From Flavobacteriia bacterium (GTDB lineage Bacteria > Bacteroidota > Bacteroidia > Flavobacteriales > Schleiferiaceae), in assembly GCA_013373425.1 (NCBI GenBank), contig JABXHW010000003.1, forward strand, positions 45,730-109,729: a stretch of DNA of 64,000 nt, given 5' to 3'. Under the pieces are notes generated by a model. The model saw nothing but the letters and a program-made list of their open reading frames with translations, searched no databases and was not told where the DNA came from. A program made the translations under genes and the position numbers. The number at the start of each line of letters is the position of its first letter. Position 1 is the first letter of the stretch. Positions 7,596 to 18,635 of this stretch are shown piece by piece.

Positions 7596-8632
7596 GAAGA
7601 GGAACAGAAGAACAACCGACCAACCGCTTTGATTCACAAAGTTATACGAGAATAGAGGAGTGGATGCTTCCAGACGAGGAGGAGAACACAAAAACGCAAC
7701 TCATTGCAACGCATCCAAAATCGATTGTGAACCCTGTAAGTAGCCCTGATGTACCGTCTAATTGGTCGATGAACCCCTACCAAGGTTGCGAACACGGTTG
7801 CCCATACTGCTATGCGAGAAACAGTCATGAATACTGGGGATATAGCGCAGGAGTCGACTTTGAAACGAAGATCCTTTATAAAGCAAATGCAGCCGAGCTA
7901 TTGAGGAAAAAGCTCAATTCACCATCGTGGAAAGGCGAACCTATAATGTTATCAGGCAATACCGATTGTTACCAACCCATAGAAAGGAAGTTGATGATCA
8001 CTCGGGAATTACTGAAAGTAGCATTGGAATACCGTCAGCCTATTGGAGTCATCACGAAGAACGCCCTTGTATTACGTGATTTAGATTTGTTAACCGAAAT
8101 GGCAAAGCACAATCTAATTCATGTAGCCATCTCAATCACATCTTTAGATGCAGCCCTTCAACGCAATTTGGAACCTAGAGCAAGTGCACCATACAAGCGA
8201 TTGAATACAATAAAGACACTATCTAGTGCTGGCATACCCACGCTAGCTATGCTTGCACCCATGATTCCCGGATTGAATAGTCACGAGCTGCTTCCTTTGA
8301 TGAAAGCTGTATCCGAAGCTGGGGCGCTTAAGTCGAGATATATAACCGTCCGACTCAATGGGCATCTGCGAGATTTGTTTGAAACTTGGCTAGATGCGCA
8401 TTACCCCGATAAGAAATCAAAAGTTATGAACTCCATAAAGCACACCCACAGCGGGAGAGTGAATGCTTTCAGATATGGAATCCGTATGTCGGGCACAGGA
8501 AGAGAGGCCGAAACACTGCGCCAAGCATATGCTGTGGGAAACAAGAAATACTTCAAGAATAAAAAAATGCCCGCTATGTCTAGCGAGCATTTTGTAAAAC
8601 TGAATGAACGTCAGTTTGATTTATTCCGTTAA
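7592..8632 (+). CDS. PA0069-family radical SAM protein (SplB-like)
   Basis: A 346-residue radical SAM enzyme. The cluster-binding cysteines are Cys66, Cys70 and Cys73 (CEHGCPYC), in the CX3CX2C spacing with the aromatic residue of the AdoMet radical superfamily, and the surroundings (NPYQGCEHGCPYCYAR) are diagnostic of the PA0069/Rv2578c group related to spore photoproduct lyase. The reaction is unknown; a DNA-repair role is inferred from the operon. Residues 341-345 read QFDLF, one residue before the C-terminus, a beta-clamp-binding peptide like those in two operon neighbours. Translation is coupled to dnaE by an ATGA overlap. The stop shares a TTAA palindrome with the convergent lipoprotein gene. 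Confidence 0.88.
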   Translation: MRRGTEEQPTNRFDSQSYTRIEEWMLPDEEENTKTQLIATHPKSIVNPVSSPDVPSNWSMNPYQGCEHGCPYCYARNSHEYWGYSAGVDFETKILYKANAAELLRKKLNSPSWKGEPIMLSGNTDCYQPIERKLMITRELLKVALEYRQPIGVITKNALVLRDLDLLTEMAKHNLIHVAISITSLDAALQRNLEPRASAPYKRLNTIKTLSSAGIPTLAMLAPMIPGLNSHELLPLMKAVSEAGALKSRYITVRLNGHLRDLFETWLDAHYPDKKSKVMNSIKHTHSGRVNAFRYGIRMSGTGREAETLRQAYAVGNKKYFKNKKMPAMSSEHFVKLNERQFDLFR

Positions 8633-9174
8633 TCTTCGGCTTGTTCTCGAGCTTCCTCCAAGATATCTTTCATAGCCTCAATCACAGCTTCATCGCGTTC
8701 AGTCTCAAGTTCTATCTGATCTTCAAGCATGTCGAACATGGAGTTCTTATGGATTTCATAGGCGACAAACACAGTGTACTTCTGTCCGTCATAGTATGTC
8801 TTTTCATCTAGTTTTCGAACATCTGCTAAACGAGTATCCATCACTTGACGCGCGAGAGATTGGAACTGAGACATTACCTCGTCTCGATCAACCATTGCAG
8901 ATTCTCTCAAATAATCATCTGCAACTTCCCGAATAGTAACATCAACCATTGCTGCGAGTTGTGTTCTCGCATCCATATCGGATTTGCGTTTTGCGATTCT
9001 CTCATCTGAGCTCTGCGCTTTTCCAACTGCGCGGAAATAGCGGCGGCTTGATTCGTAATCAGAACCTCTGAATGGAGTCTCTTGCTCAGCTCCGTATTGA
9101 TCTACAGATTTACATGCAGGTGCTACGACCATCATGCTGAGTGTAAGTGCGGAAAGGAGTAGTATGCGTTTCAT
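8629..9174 (-). CDS. LPP20-like lipoprotein
   Basis: A 181-residue exported protein. A basic-hydrophobic signal peptide ends in VVAPAC, with Cys21 as the likely lipidated residue, although the lipobox is not ideal (Pro at -2). The body has an AxGKAxSSDERIAKRKSDMDAR helix followed by a beta strand containing YTVFVAYEIHK. That pattern fits the LPP20 fold seen in Helicobacter Lpp20 and FlgT N-terminal-like proteins. The tail from about 150 is a charged helix. No function can be assigned. The gene is convergent with the radical SAM gene, overlapping by four bases, and is monocistronic. Confidence 0.65.
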   Translation of the reverse strand: MKRILLLSALTLSMMVVAPACKSVDQYGAEQETPFRGSDYESSRRYFRAVGKAQSSDERIAKRKSDMDARTQLAAMVDVTIREVADDYLRESAMVDRDEVMSQFQSLARQVMDTRLADVRKLDEKTYYDGQKYTVFVAYEIHKNSMFDMLEDQIELETERDEAVIEAMKDILEEAREQAED

Positions 9175-9358
9175 GTCTCTTCGTTTGATAATGCAATTTC
9201 AGAAATCATGCCATAGCATCCTGTAGGAAAGGAATGAAAATGCAAAATCGAATCGACTGACCTGTTCACAACTAGCCGATTGTATCCGTTTATTCATGGA
9301 TTGGAGTAGGCGAGAATCGTAGATTAATAACTGGGGAGGAGGTTGGAGGCCCCCGGAG

Positions 9359-9393
9359 TCAGCATGTGTATCCACTCAGCTCGACCATGCTGA
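9359..9393. other. Stem-loop in the 9175-9407 intergenic region
   Basis: TCAGCATG (9359-9366) and CATGCTGA (9386-9393) are perfect inverted arms with a 19-base loop, flanked on the left by a locally G/C-rich run near 9332-9356. It is downstream of the CPXCG gene's stop but has no T-tract on that strand, so it is not a clear terminator. I see no tRNA, SRP or other known RNA here. Confidence 0.35.
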
Positions 9394-9407
9394 AAGCCCC
9401 ATGAATT

Positions 9408-9590
9408 CTACTGTTCAAGCGCTTCTATTCTAAACTCAACCAATTCTTGATTTTCAAACCGCACGAACAATTCCATAGGACGGCAACACACTTCACAGTC
9501 TTCAATGTATTGTTGCTGATGAACAGATGGGTCTAGCAAGACCGAAATCTCAGCATTACAAAAAGGACAAAATGTGAAGTGTTCAAACAT
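9408..9590 (-). CDS. CPXCG-motif cysteine-rich small protein
   Basis: A 60-residue protein with two Cys pairs: CPFC at residues 8-11 and CEVCC at 32-36. They are separated by a short acidic-aromatic stretch, as in the CPXCG family of probable zinc-ribbon proteins. It is cytoplasmic, with no signal peptide. Its ATG (9590) directly abuts the TAA of the ABC-F gene (9591), so the two are almost certainly co-transcribed from the ABC-F promoter. The function is unknown; a small zinc-ribbon partner of a ribosome-acting ATPase is only a guess from context. Confidence 0.75.
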   Translation of the reverse strand: MFEHFTFCPFCNAEISVLLDPSVHQQQYIEDCEVCCRPMELFVRFENQELVEFRIEALEQ

Positions 9591-11192
<1,602 letters not shown>

Positions 11193-11210
11193 CTAGCTGT
11201 TTTGCGGGTG

Positions 11211-11218
11211 CAAAGGTA
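11211..11218 (-). promoter_or_regulatory. -7 box for the ABC-F/CPXCG operon
   Basis: On the minus strand this reads TACCTTTG, a perfect TAnnTTTG, 21 bases upstream of the GTG start at 11189. No clear -33 element was found. Confidence 0.5.
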
Positions 11219-11279
11219 GGGATTAGTACAGTTAATCTTAGTAGTCAGTCCCATTCACTTTCAATTCTTCTATCTGCAC

Positions 11280-11287
11280 TATATTTG
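11280..11287 (+). promoter_or_regulatory. -7 box for the secreted orphan protein
   Basis: TATATTTG matches TAnnTTTG. It puts transcription start near 11293, which favours the ATG at 11314 over the in-frame TTG at 11293. Confidence 0.45.
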
Positions 11288-11313
11288 GGTCTTTGCGAAA
11301 ATCCCTCTCTATC

Positions 11314-12996
11314 ATGTGTTCAAGCTCCCTCATCGGCAAATCCATTCAGAAAAGACGAGTTGCTACTACCTTAATAATACTAGCGCTTTCTGCGGCATTC
11401 AATATAACTAGAGCCCAGACACCTTCACTACAAGCTGGGAATACATATCCCATTGAGGAAGGGTTTAAAAATTGGAATCTTTTTTCAGTGAAAGATGGCA
11501 ATGCTTATTCTTGGAGAATCACAACTAATTCTCCTGGTGTACAGAATTATGTAGAGCTTCATAAGTACAATATCCACACTCAGGAGATCGAGAGTTCTAT
11601 TTCTTTTGATTTGGCGGTTAGGGAGCTCCAAGATTACGATGCACATTCCACCTTTCTTGATAAAATTGACATTGTTCGAGACACTATTGTAATCTACTTT
11701 ATCCAGAAATCACAAAGGAAATTAAGCTTGTTCAAACTCTCTTTCAACCCTGAAAACCTTGATTTCATTGAAAGAATCAATGCTTTTGAGTTCGACTTAG
11801 ACGAAATGGACCTCGACGTTGACGATCTCTATTATCATTTCTATTATGGCCCAGCCTCAGCTTGGGTTTGGATTGGAGAAATTGGAGACGAGAGGCCTTA
11901 TCCAAATGGACAATTCAATACGGAGCTAATTAGCGCAAGCTTGCATCATTTCAATTTTGCGAATTCAGCTCAAACCGAATTGTTGTCCAATATGACTAGC
12001 GTTAACGTTTCGAGTCATGCTGTCTGGAATGATGAAGTAGCATATTTCACACACGAAGAATACAAGGTTGGAGCAGGAGAGAATATAGTTCTTTCTTCAA
12101 TCAACGCGATCACTAAACAGGTTGAACATCGCACTCTTCATTTGGAAGATTATCGTCTTTTAGATCCGAGAATTGTACTGGATAAATTGCGAAATCAGGT
12201 CTTTGTAAGCACCTACAGACACGAGGATGGCCGGTCGCTCAGGGAATTTAGTGACCGACAAGACCAAATTATTGATGGATATGTGAATTTTCATTTCGAT
12301 TTAAACCTCACACTGCTTCAAATCGCAACGTGCGACATAGGAGTTGATTTTGATGAGTTACAATTGGAAGAGCTTGGCTCAAGTAATGAAATGATGTTCA
12401 ATCAATATTTGAAATCCATGAGCTCCCTTGGGTCCTCAAATATCTTAACATGGGAGTCTGCAACGACGGGGGCGATGCTCTCAGTTCCTGTTTCGAGAAT
12501 AGTCCAGGTTTATGATCAGTCAAATGAATTAGTTGATCAATATATATTCCCAAATACAACCTTAATTAGTGATTTGCCAGACGGGCTCAGAATGTGGGAA
12601 ATTCGAAGTCATCACCAATATGCAAGCGATATACTTCCTGGCTCACAGTCATTTATCTTCGATGGAAGATTCTACTTCTTTTATACAGATAACCGAAACA
12701 ATCCATTGGTTGGAACCAACGATCCGGCGCAAGTAATAAGCAATACATCGACCAGAGATCTTAAACCTCCTAGTGGGCCTTTCAGCGATAGAATCAAATT
12801 TGAAGATATATGCATGATCTACGCCAGCATTACGGAGACAGGTGAAATTTCAATTGACGCACTAGAGAATCGAAGTGATCTTAGTTGTATCATCTCAAAT
12901 TCTGAGATTGGCACTGATAGTTCGGGTAATCAGTTTGCAGTAGTTTACATGCGAAATGCCACCTCTTGGACTTATGGAGTTATATCGATTGAGTAG
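11314..12996 (+). CDS. Secreted protein of unknown function
   Basis: About 560 residues, which I do not recognise. A signal peptide is clear: KKRR-like positive region, hydrophobic core TTLIILALSAAF and cleavage near TRAQ. The rest is rich in beta-strand-like, Asn/Asp/Ser-rich sequence without cysteines grouped in pairs, repeats or catalytic motifs I can name; it may be a propeller-like extracellular protein. There is no evident T9SS sorting domain at its end, which is SWTYGVISIE. The coding sequence looks more AT-rich than its neighbours. A longer reading from TTG at 11293 is possible, but that codon would lie at the predicted transcript start. It is convergent with a T9SS cargo gene, 12 bases apart, with palindrome TAACTCGAGTTA between the stops. 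Confidence 0.6.
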   Translation: MCSSSLIGKSIQKRRVATTLIILALSAAFNITRAQTPSLQAGNTYPIEEGFKNWNLFSVKDGNAYSWRITTNSPGVQNYVELHKYNIHTQEIESSISFDLAVRELQDYDAHSTFLDKIDIVRDTIVIYFIQKSQRKLSLFKLSFNPENLDFIERINAFEFDLDEMDLDVDDLYYHFYYGPASAWVWIGEIGDERPYPNGQFNTELISASLHHFNFANSAQTELLSNMTSVNVSSHAVWNDEVAYFTHEEYKVGAGENIVLSSINAITKQVEHRTLHLEDYRLLDPRIVLDKLRNQVFVSTYRHEDGRSLREFSDRQDQIIDGYVNFHFDLNLTLLQIATCDIGVDFDELQLEELGSSNEMMFNQYLKSMSSLGSSNILTWESATTGAMLSVPVSRIVQVYDQSNELVDQYIFPNTTLISDLPDGLRMWEIRSHHQYASDILPGSQSFIFDGRFYFFYTDNRNNPLVGTNDPAQVISNTSTRDLKPPSGPFSDRIKFEDICMIYASITETGEISIDALENRSDLSCIISNSEIGTDSSGNQFAVVYMRNATSWTYGVISIE

Positions 12997-13008
12997 AATT
13001 AACTCGAG

Positions 13009-14391
13009 TTACCTCATAATTACGAAAGGTTCTCGATATGATTCACCAGTCTGAAGCTTCACATCGATAATGTAGTAGCCTTCTGGCATGAATCCTACAT
13101 CAATGTAACCCAGATCGTGAAAAGCGAGCTCGTCAACGATTTGAACTCCCGTTATTGATAAAATACGAACGCTTGAAATAGTATTTTTTTCAGACTCAAC
13201 ATGAAGCCTGCTATTCGCCGGATTCGGATAAACCAAAAGAGTAGGGGAGTCAAACTCATTCAGTCCAATGCCTGTGACTGTAACAGAAATGCACTCTGAA
13301 GTATCGACGCAACCGTTATTCTCCAGAGCCACAGCATATGTACCGCTTTTCCAAGGGTAGAAATTCTGGTTAGTTTCATTCTGAATAGCAGTGCCATCAG
13401 CGCAATCAATCCATTGGTAAGCGGTGGAAGGGTCGATATCGTTACTCATCAGAGAATCTCCAGTTACGGTAACAGTAGAGTCTATACTGATGATATTAAG
13501 ATTGATGGTGAGCAAACTATCACAGCCATTACTCGCTGAAAGCGCATCTTGATAGACACCTGAAGTAGTCCATGTTGCAGATCCACTTGGTGCGGTATAT
13601 GAATTACATGCTACCACGGAAATTGAATCGGAGGTGTTGCCAGGTACACCAGTCACGAAATTCGACGCAGCGCCCGTCATTGCAGCGTTAGCGAGACTTG
13701 CGTGATAGGTACCTTTGCCATCTAATAATGTTGTAATGGCCGAATTATTACCTCCAGCAGTGCCTTGGTTGAAGTCATACATAATCTTCAAGTTCACATC
13801 ATTTGGATCCATGCCACAGCTCGAATAAAGACTGTTTACATCGTTAGCAGTCAATGCTTTATCCCAGAGGCCCACATCATCAATACTGCCTTGGAAGTAG
13901 AAGTTGGTGGTGGTCCAAGGAATGTATCCCACGCTAAATGCGACGTTCGAGTTAGTTATGGTGCCGCTAGCTGATGCACTAGACACTTGTGATCCGTCGT
14001 GATATAGGATCAATGTTGAACCATTGAATGTAAGTACAAAATGATTCCATGAATTCAGATTCATGCCGCCATTATACGTAATCGTATATGGAGTGCCTGT
14101 ATTTGTGCGTATTCTAGCTTCAACATTATTTGAGCCCAATTGAAGGATGTAGAAATCACAATCGGATTCATTTCTAAATCCAGCCATGCCACCAAAGTCT
14201 GGATAGCCAGGAGAGCTCTGTGTGGGAAAAACCCAAAAGGAAAGTGAAATACCGGAAGCATTTGCAATTACTGACGATCCGTTTGACGAAGATGCGTAAT
14301 CATCCGTGCCATCGAAATTGAACGAATTCTGTGCTTCAGAATGAATTGAAATAAACAAACAGAAGAATCCTGCGAGTAATAGGTGTTTCAT
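13009..14391 (-). CDS. LamG-domain secreted protein with T9SS type A sorting domain
   Basis: A 460-residue exported protein. The signal peptide (1-20) ends SEAQ. Residues about 21-205 form a concanavalin/LamG-like jelly roll (FDGTDDYA near the start, SWNHFVLTF and GSIDDVGLWDKAL later), a fold that usually binds glycans. A Cys/Ser/Thr-rich linker region follows, with repeated SISVVACNSYTAPSGS-type sequence common in Bacteroidota surface proteins. The C-terminal 75 residues (LLVYPNPANSRLHV to the end) are a type IX secretion sorting domain. It is therefore likely a cell-surface adhesin or polysaccharide-binding protein. It appears monocistronic. Confidence 0.82.
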   Translation of the reverse strand: MKHLLLAGFFCLFISIHSEAQNSFNFDGTDDYASSSNGSSVIANASGISLSFWVFPTQSSPGYPDFGGMAGFRNESDCDFYILQLGSNNVEARIRTNTGTPYTITYNGGMNLNSWNHFVLTFNGSTLILYHDGSQVSSASASGTITNSNVAFSVGYIPWTTTNFYFQGSIDDVGLWDKALTANDVNSLYSSCGMDPNDVNLKIMYDFNQGTAGGNNSAITTLLDGKGTYHASLANAAMTGAASNFVTGVPGNTSDSISVVACNSYTAPSGSATWTTSGVYQDALSASNGCDSLLTINLNIISIDSTVTVTGDSLMSNDIDPSTAYQWIDCADGTAIQNETNQNFYPWKSGTYAVALENNGCVDTSECISVTVTGIGLNEFDSPTLLVYPNPANSRLHVESEKNTISSVRILSITGVQIVDELAFHDLGYIDVGFMPEGYYIIDVKLQTGESYREPFVIMR

Positions 14392-14513
14392 GGTAGCCTC
14401 ATTTGAAAAGAATAAGATACTGAATTCAAATACGCGCTACATTTCTCAATATCCCAAATATTCCTGTTTTGTCTCATAATTAATATTATGTTCAATTAGA
14501 TATTTTAAAATAA

Positions 14514-14537
14514 AGGGGAATCAATAATGACTCCCCT
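14514..14537 (-). terminator. Rho-independent terminator after the TPR gene
   Basis: On the minus strand AGGGGA pairs with TCCCCT, with one mismatch and three further pairs above a four-base loop, and is followed by TTTATTTT. It lies 17 bases beyond the TPR gene's stop. Confidence 0.7.
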
Positions 14538-14553
14538 CTAGATTATAAACTGA

Positions 14554-15876
14554 TTACTCAGCTGCTTCTAGCCTCTCAGCTTTTCTCTTGTACTCAAGTG
14601 CTGTTGCAGAATCACCGATTTGGTAGTACACCTCGAAAAGTGTTCTGGCCAATCCAGCGTCATTTGGTTTCAGTTCCTCAGCCATAAGAAAGTATTCCAA
14701 TGATTGACGGAAATAATCCTTCTTAGCTTCTAGCAATGCGTCGAGTTCGCGTTGTGGTGTCGACATTGGCTTCGCATTGTACTCCTCGCCTTTCTGGTTA
14801 CCCAAGTCTACGCGGAGCACTCCTGCCATGTACATTGCATCGAAGTACGTAGAGTCTGCAGCAATTGTACGATCGTAATAATCGGCGGCTGCCTCGTAAT
14901 TGTCCATGTACTCCTGATTGATAAAACCAGCGTTGTACAAGTAAACAGGGTCATTTGGAGAGTTAGCCAACAACTCCTCAATAACGGTCAATGCACCTGC
15001 ATAATCCTCATTGTTGAGCATGCTTTGAAGACCGATGAGCTTGATATCGCTGTTATTCGGATAAATCTCAGCGGCTTCCGCCATTACTGCTTGCATCTCT
15101 TCTTCTCTTTCGAGCTCCTGTAGCAATAGAACGAGCGTTACGTAAAGCTGTGGACGAATATTCTCACTGCGACGTGGGTTACGCGCCTGACCAGCTTCAA
15201 TCAAACTGTTCATCGTTCTTTCATTCGGCATATCGATAAGGGCCCAATCTGACTCTTCATTCTGCTTATACTCTGCTTGCCAGTGAACTCCGGTATATCC
15301 CAAGTCCAATAGCTCACGAATGTGAGTAACAGCAGCTGATTTGTCAAACTGTTGCGCCATACTCATCATAGTGTACAATGAAGATGTATCTACTACGGGT
15401 TCAGCAAGCTCCTTCCTCAAGTTGTACAAACGTGAAAAGGTATTGTATGCTCCTTGATAATCTTCAGCTTCGTAATAATCGAAACCGACATCATTAAGCG
15501 CCACAAGCATAGATTGCAAAAATCGCCCTGAACGCTCAGTATAATCATCGTCATCAATTGCCTCTTCATAAGCAATCAAGGCAGTCAAGTTTTCGATAGC
15601 CTCATTGATGTACTCTTCTGTCGGCTCATTGTTCGCCAATGTAGTGTAGATCTGGCCTCTGCGGTAGTAGTACTTCTGAAGCGTGCTTTCGCGAACTGCG
15701 TTCACACCCTTATCATCTACAATCACTTTAGCGTCATCAATATGGCCTTTGGCCTCCATTACATCGCCTCTATCGATGGCAATTGCTGCACTAGTCACTT
15801 GTGGACGTTGCGCTAAAGCGCTCATGCTCAAACCGATTACGGCTCCGAGTGTAAACAAACGTGCTTTTGAATACAT
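14554..15876 (-). CDS. Exported tetratricopeptide-repeat protein
   Basis: A 440-residue protein with a signal peptide (MYSKARLFTLGAVIGLSMSALAQ) and about eight TPR-like helical repeats; the clearest are GALTVIEELLANSPNDPVYLYNAG and the DNYEAAADYYDRTIAADSTYFDAMY region, here read only in part. I chose the ATG at 15876 because the longer frame to 15993 adds 39 residues overlapping gyrA and places the signal peptide internally; a TATTTTTG box also lies just upstream at 15908. It is probably periplasmic. A TPR gene after gyrA is common in Bacteroidota, but no function has been assigned. A hairpin terminator follows at 14514. Confidence 0.85.
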   Translation of the reverse strand: MYSKARLFTLGAVIGLSMSALAQRPQVTSAAIAIDRGDVMEAKGHIDDAKVIVDDKGVNAVRESTLQKYYYRRGQIYTTLANNEPTEEYINEAIENLTALIAYEEAIDDDDYTERSGRFLQSMLVALNDVGFDYYEAEDYQGAYNTFSRLYNLRKELAEPVVDTSSLYTMMSMAQQFDKSAAVTHIRELLDLGYTGVHWQAEYKQNEESDWALIDMPNERTMNSLIEAGQARNPRRSENIRPQLYVTLVLLLQELEREEEMQAVMAEAAEIYPNNSDIKLIGLQSMLNNEDYAGALTVIEELLANSPNDPVYLYNAGFINQEYMDNYEAAADYYDRTIAADSTYFDAMYMAGVLRVDLGNQKGEEYNAKPMSTPQRELDALLEAKKDYFRQSLEYFLMAEELKPNDAGLARTLFEVYYQIGDSATALEYKRKAERLEAAE

Positions 15877-15907
15877 ATCGTATTTAGTTGTGGTTTTCAA
15901 TGTTTTG

Positions 15908-15915
15908 CAAAAATA
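15908..15915 (-). promoter_or_regulatory. -7 box for the TPR gene
   Basis: On the minus strand it reads TATTTTTG, in the 61-base gap between the gyrA stop and the TPR start. The TPR gene may therefore be transcribed independently of gyrA. Confidence 0.4.
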
Positions 15916-15937
15916 AGGAATGAAAATTTCCTCGGGG

Positions 15938-18469
15938 TTATTCATTTGCAGTTTCCGTGCCAGATTCCGCTGATGCGTCTGCCCCACCTTCATTTTCTAC
16001 TCCTTCCACATCTTCTAACGATTCATCTTCGTCACTGGTTGGAACCTTCGCCACACTCGCAATCTCGTCAGAGCCTTTGAGGTTGATAAGTCGTACACCC
16101 TGAGTTGCACGTCCCATCACACGAAGCTGTTCTACTTCCATGCGAATCATCACGCCAGAACGATTGATGATCATCAAATCATCTTCATCTGTAACACCTT
16201 TGATCGCAATAAGTTGACCCGTCTTGTCGGTAATATTGAGCGTCTTCACTCCTTTACCACCACGGTTTGTCACGCGATAATCATCTAAATCCGAACGCTT
16301 ACCGTATCCTTTCTCACTTACAACGAGGATATCGCCTTCACCTTCCTGGATACAAACCATTCCAACGAGCTCGTCATCGTCATGACCTAATGACATGCCA
16401 CGCACACCTGAGGCAGTACGCCCCATGTTTCGAACAGCAGATTCGTGGAATCGGATGGCTTTACCCGACTTCACGGCCATGATGATTTCACTGTTGCCGT
16501 CGGTAAGTTTCGCTTCAAGAAGTTGATCTCCTTCGCGAATTCCGATAGCGTTGATACCATTCACACGAGGACGGCTGTAAGCTTCAAGAGATGTTTTCTT
16601 CACTACACCTTTCTTGGTACACATCACAATATTGTGACCGTTGATGTAATCTTCATCCTTGAGGTTTAGCACGTTAATGAATGCTTTCACATTATCGTCC
16701 TGCGGGATATTGATCAAGTTTTGAATAGCTCTACCCTTGCTTGCTCGGTTTCCTTCAGGAACTTCGAATACTCTCAACCAGAAACACCTACCCTGCTCTG
16801 TGAAGAACAATAGATATTGGTGATTGGTAGCGGCAAAGACGTACTCAATAAAGTCTTTATCTCGAGTCGAAGCGGCTTTGGAGCCTACTCCACCTCTCGA
16901 CTGAGTGCGGTATTCACTCAATGAGGTACGCTTGATGTAACCTGCGTGTGAGATAGTGATTACCACCTCTTCATCAGGGATCATATCCTCGATGCTCACA
17001 TCGCCACCGGCGTACTCAATATTGGTGCGGCGCTCATCGCCGTATTTCTCTTTTACTTCAACAAGCTCCTCCTTGATAATGGACATTCTCAAGTCGTGCT
17101 CATTAAGGATGCGCTTGTAGTAAGCGATGCGCTCCATCAATTCGGCGTACTCTTCCTTAATCTTGTCACGCTCAAGTCCAGTTAACTTCTGGAGACGCAA
17201 GTCGAGAATAGCTCTAGCTTGAACTTCGGTCAAGCCAAAGTTGCTCATCAAACCATCACGTGCTTCCTCTACAGTAGCGCTACCGCGAATGAGCTTGATC
17301 ACTTCATCCAGGTTGTCGATGGCAATCAACAATCCTTCTAGAATGTGCGCTCTCTTCTCTGCTTGTGCAAGTTCGTACTTCGTTCTGCGAACCACAACAT
17401 CGTGGCGGTGGTCTACGAAGTGACGGATCAAATCCTTGAGGTTTAGCATCTCAGGACGACCGTGGACAAGTGCAATGTTATTTATTGAGAATGAAGACTG
17501 TAGAGCTGTGTACTTGTAAAGTTTGTTCAACACTACATTTGGTACCGCGTCACGCTTGAGTACGTATACAATACGCATACCTCCTCTATCCGATTCATCG
17601 CGAATATCGGCGATACCGTCGAGCTTCTTCTCATTTACCAAGTCGGCCGTCTTCTTGATCATGTCGGCCTTATTCACCTGGTAAGGGATCTCATTAACAA
17701 TAATGCACTCGCGACCATTCACCTCTTCGATGTTGGCTTTCGCACGAAGCACTACTCTACCTCTACCCGTGTGGTATGCATCGCGAACACCTTCATATCC
17801 GTAGATAGTTCCACCAGTAGGGAAATCAGGAGCCTTGATGGTTTCAATCAACTCATCAATCTCAACGTCATTATTGTCGATGTACTGGATCGTCGCATCA
17901 ATCGTATCCGTCAAGTTGTGAGGAGCCATATTCGTTGCCATACCTACCGCGATACCACTGGCGCCATTCACAAGCAAACCAGGAATTCGAGTAGGAAGAA
18001 CCGTAGGCTCCTTCAGCGAGTCATCAAAATTAAGTTGGTGGTCAACCGTATCTTTCTCGATATCGACCAGCATCTCTTCTGCGATCTTTCTCAAACGAAC
18101 CTCGGTATATCGCATCGCTGCAGGGCTATCGCCGTCTACAGAACCGAAGTTACCTTGTCCGTCTACCAACATGTAGCGCAATGACCATTCTTGGGCCATA
18201 CGAACCATGGTATCATATACAGAGCTATCGCCGTGCGGGTGGAATTTACCTAACACCTCACCGACGATACGTGCTGATTTCTTGTAAGACCGGTTAGAAA
18301 GTACTCCTAGCTCGTGCATTCCATACAAAACACGGCGGTGTACAGGCTTCAAACCATCGCGAACATCAGGGAGTGCACGCGATACAATCACCGACATAGA
18401 ATAGTCGATGTACGAGGATTTCATTTCCTCCTCAATGTTTATCGGTATGATCCTTTCTCCTTCAGCCAT
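15938..18469 (-). CDS. gyrA: DNA gyrase subunit A
   Basis: An 843-residue type IIA topoisomerase subunit that cuts and rejoins DNA during ATP-driven negative supercoiling with GyrB. The catalytic tyrosine is Tyr121 in [10 protein letters not shown]. The quinolone-resistance region reads [10 protein letters not shown] with wild-type-like Ser82 and Asp86. The C-terminal beta-pinwheel (from about 500) contains repeated strands and a GyrA-box-like NRGGKG, then an acidic tail rich in Asp/Glu ([18 protein letters not shown]). The DNA-wrapping box and length support GyrA rather than ParC. It is transcribed leftward from a TATTTTTG box near 18514. Confidence 0.96.
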   Translation of the reverse strand: MAEGERIIPINIEEEMKSSYIDYSMSVIVSRALPDVRDGLKPVHRRVLYGMHELGVLSNRSYKKSARIVGEVLGKFHPHGDSSVYDTMVRMAQEWSLRYMLVDGQGNFGSVDGDSPAAMRYTEVRLRKIAEEMLVDIEKDTVDHQLNFDDSLKEPTVLPTRIPGLLVNGASGIAVGMATNMAPHNLTDTIDATIQYIDNNDVEIDELIETIKAPDFPTGGTIYGYEGVRDAYHTGRGRVVLRAKANIEEVNGRECIIVNEIPYQVNKADMIKKTADLVNEKKLDGIADIRDESDRGGMRIVYVLKRDAVPNVVLNKLYKYTALQSSFSINNIALVHGRPEMLNLKDLIRHFVDHRHDVVVRRTKYELAQAEKRAHILEGLLIAIDNLDEVIKLIRGSATVEEARDGLMSNFGLTEVQARAILDLRLQKLTGLERDKIKEEYAELMERIAYYKRILNEHDLRMSIIKEELVEVKEKYGDERRTNIEYAGGDVSIEDMIPDEEVVITISHAGYIKRTSLSEYRTQSRGGVGSKAASTRDKDFIEYVFAATNHQYLLFFTEQGRCFWLRVFEVPEGNRASKGRAIQNLINIPQDDNVKAFINVLNLKDEDYINGHNIVMCTKKGVVKKTSLEAYSRPRVNGINAIGIREGDQLLEAKLTDGNSEIIMAVKSGKAIRFHESAVRNMGRTASGVRGMSLGHDDDELVGMVCIQEGEGDILVVSEKGYGKRSDLDDYRVTNRGGKGVKTLNITDKTGQLIAIKGVTDEDDLMIINRSGVMIRMEVEQLRVMGRATQGVRLINLKGSDEIASVAKVPTSDEDESLEDVEGVENEGGADASAESGTETANE

Positions 18470-18513
18470 AATGTCAGTTTACATTGATCTTCAAACAGTC
18501 TATTGACAAGTTT

Positions 18514-18521
18514 CAAAAATA
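18514..18521 (-). promoter_or_regulatory. -7 box for gyrA
   Basis: TATTTTTG on the minus strand, 44 bases upstream of the gyrA ATG, in the 240-base divergent gap shared with clpC. Confidence 0.4.
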
Positions 18522-18635
18522 GGGTTTCAAGCTCTTTACCCCATGGATAAAGAATGCGAAAAAAGCACACTTTATGCACATTTCCGTGTTTATAACTCCA
18601 AACTTTTTTAATTTCCTATTGACCGACCGAAACGG

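Noticed and set aside
9240..9400. tRNA, SRP RNA or tmRNA in the intergenic region
   Set aside because: No T-loop GTTCGA, acceptor-stem pairing or SRP-type conserved core on either strand.
13000..13011. TAACTCGAGTTA palindrome between convergent stops as a regulatory site
   Set aside because: It is only 12 bases, contains one of the stop codons, and a chance origin is plausible.
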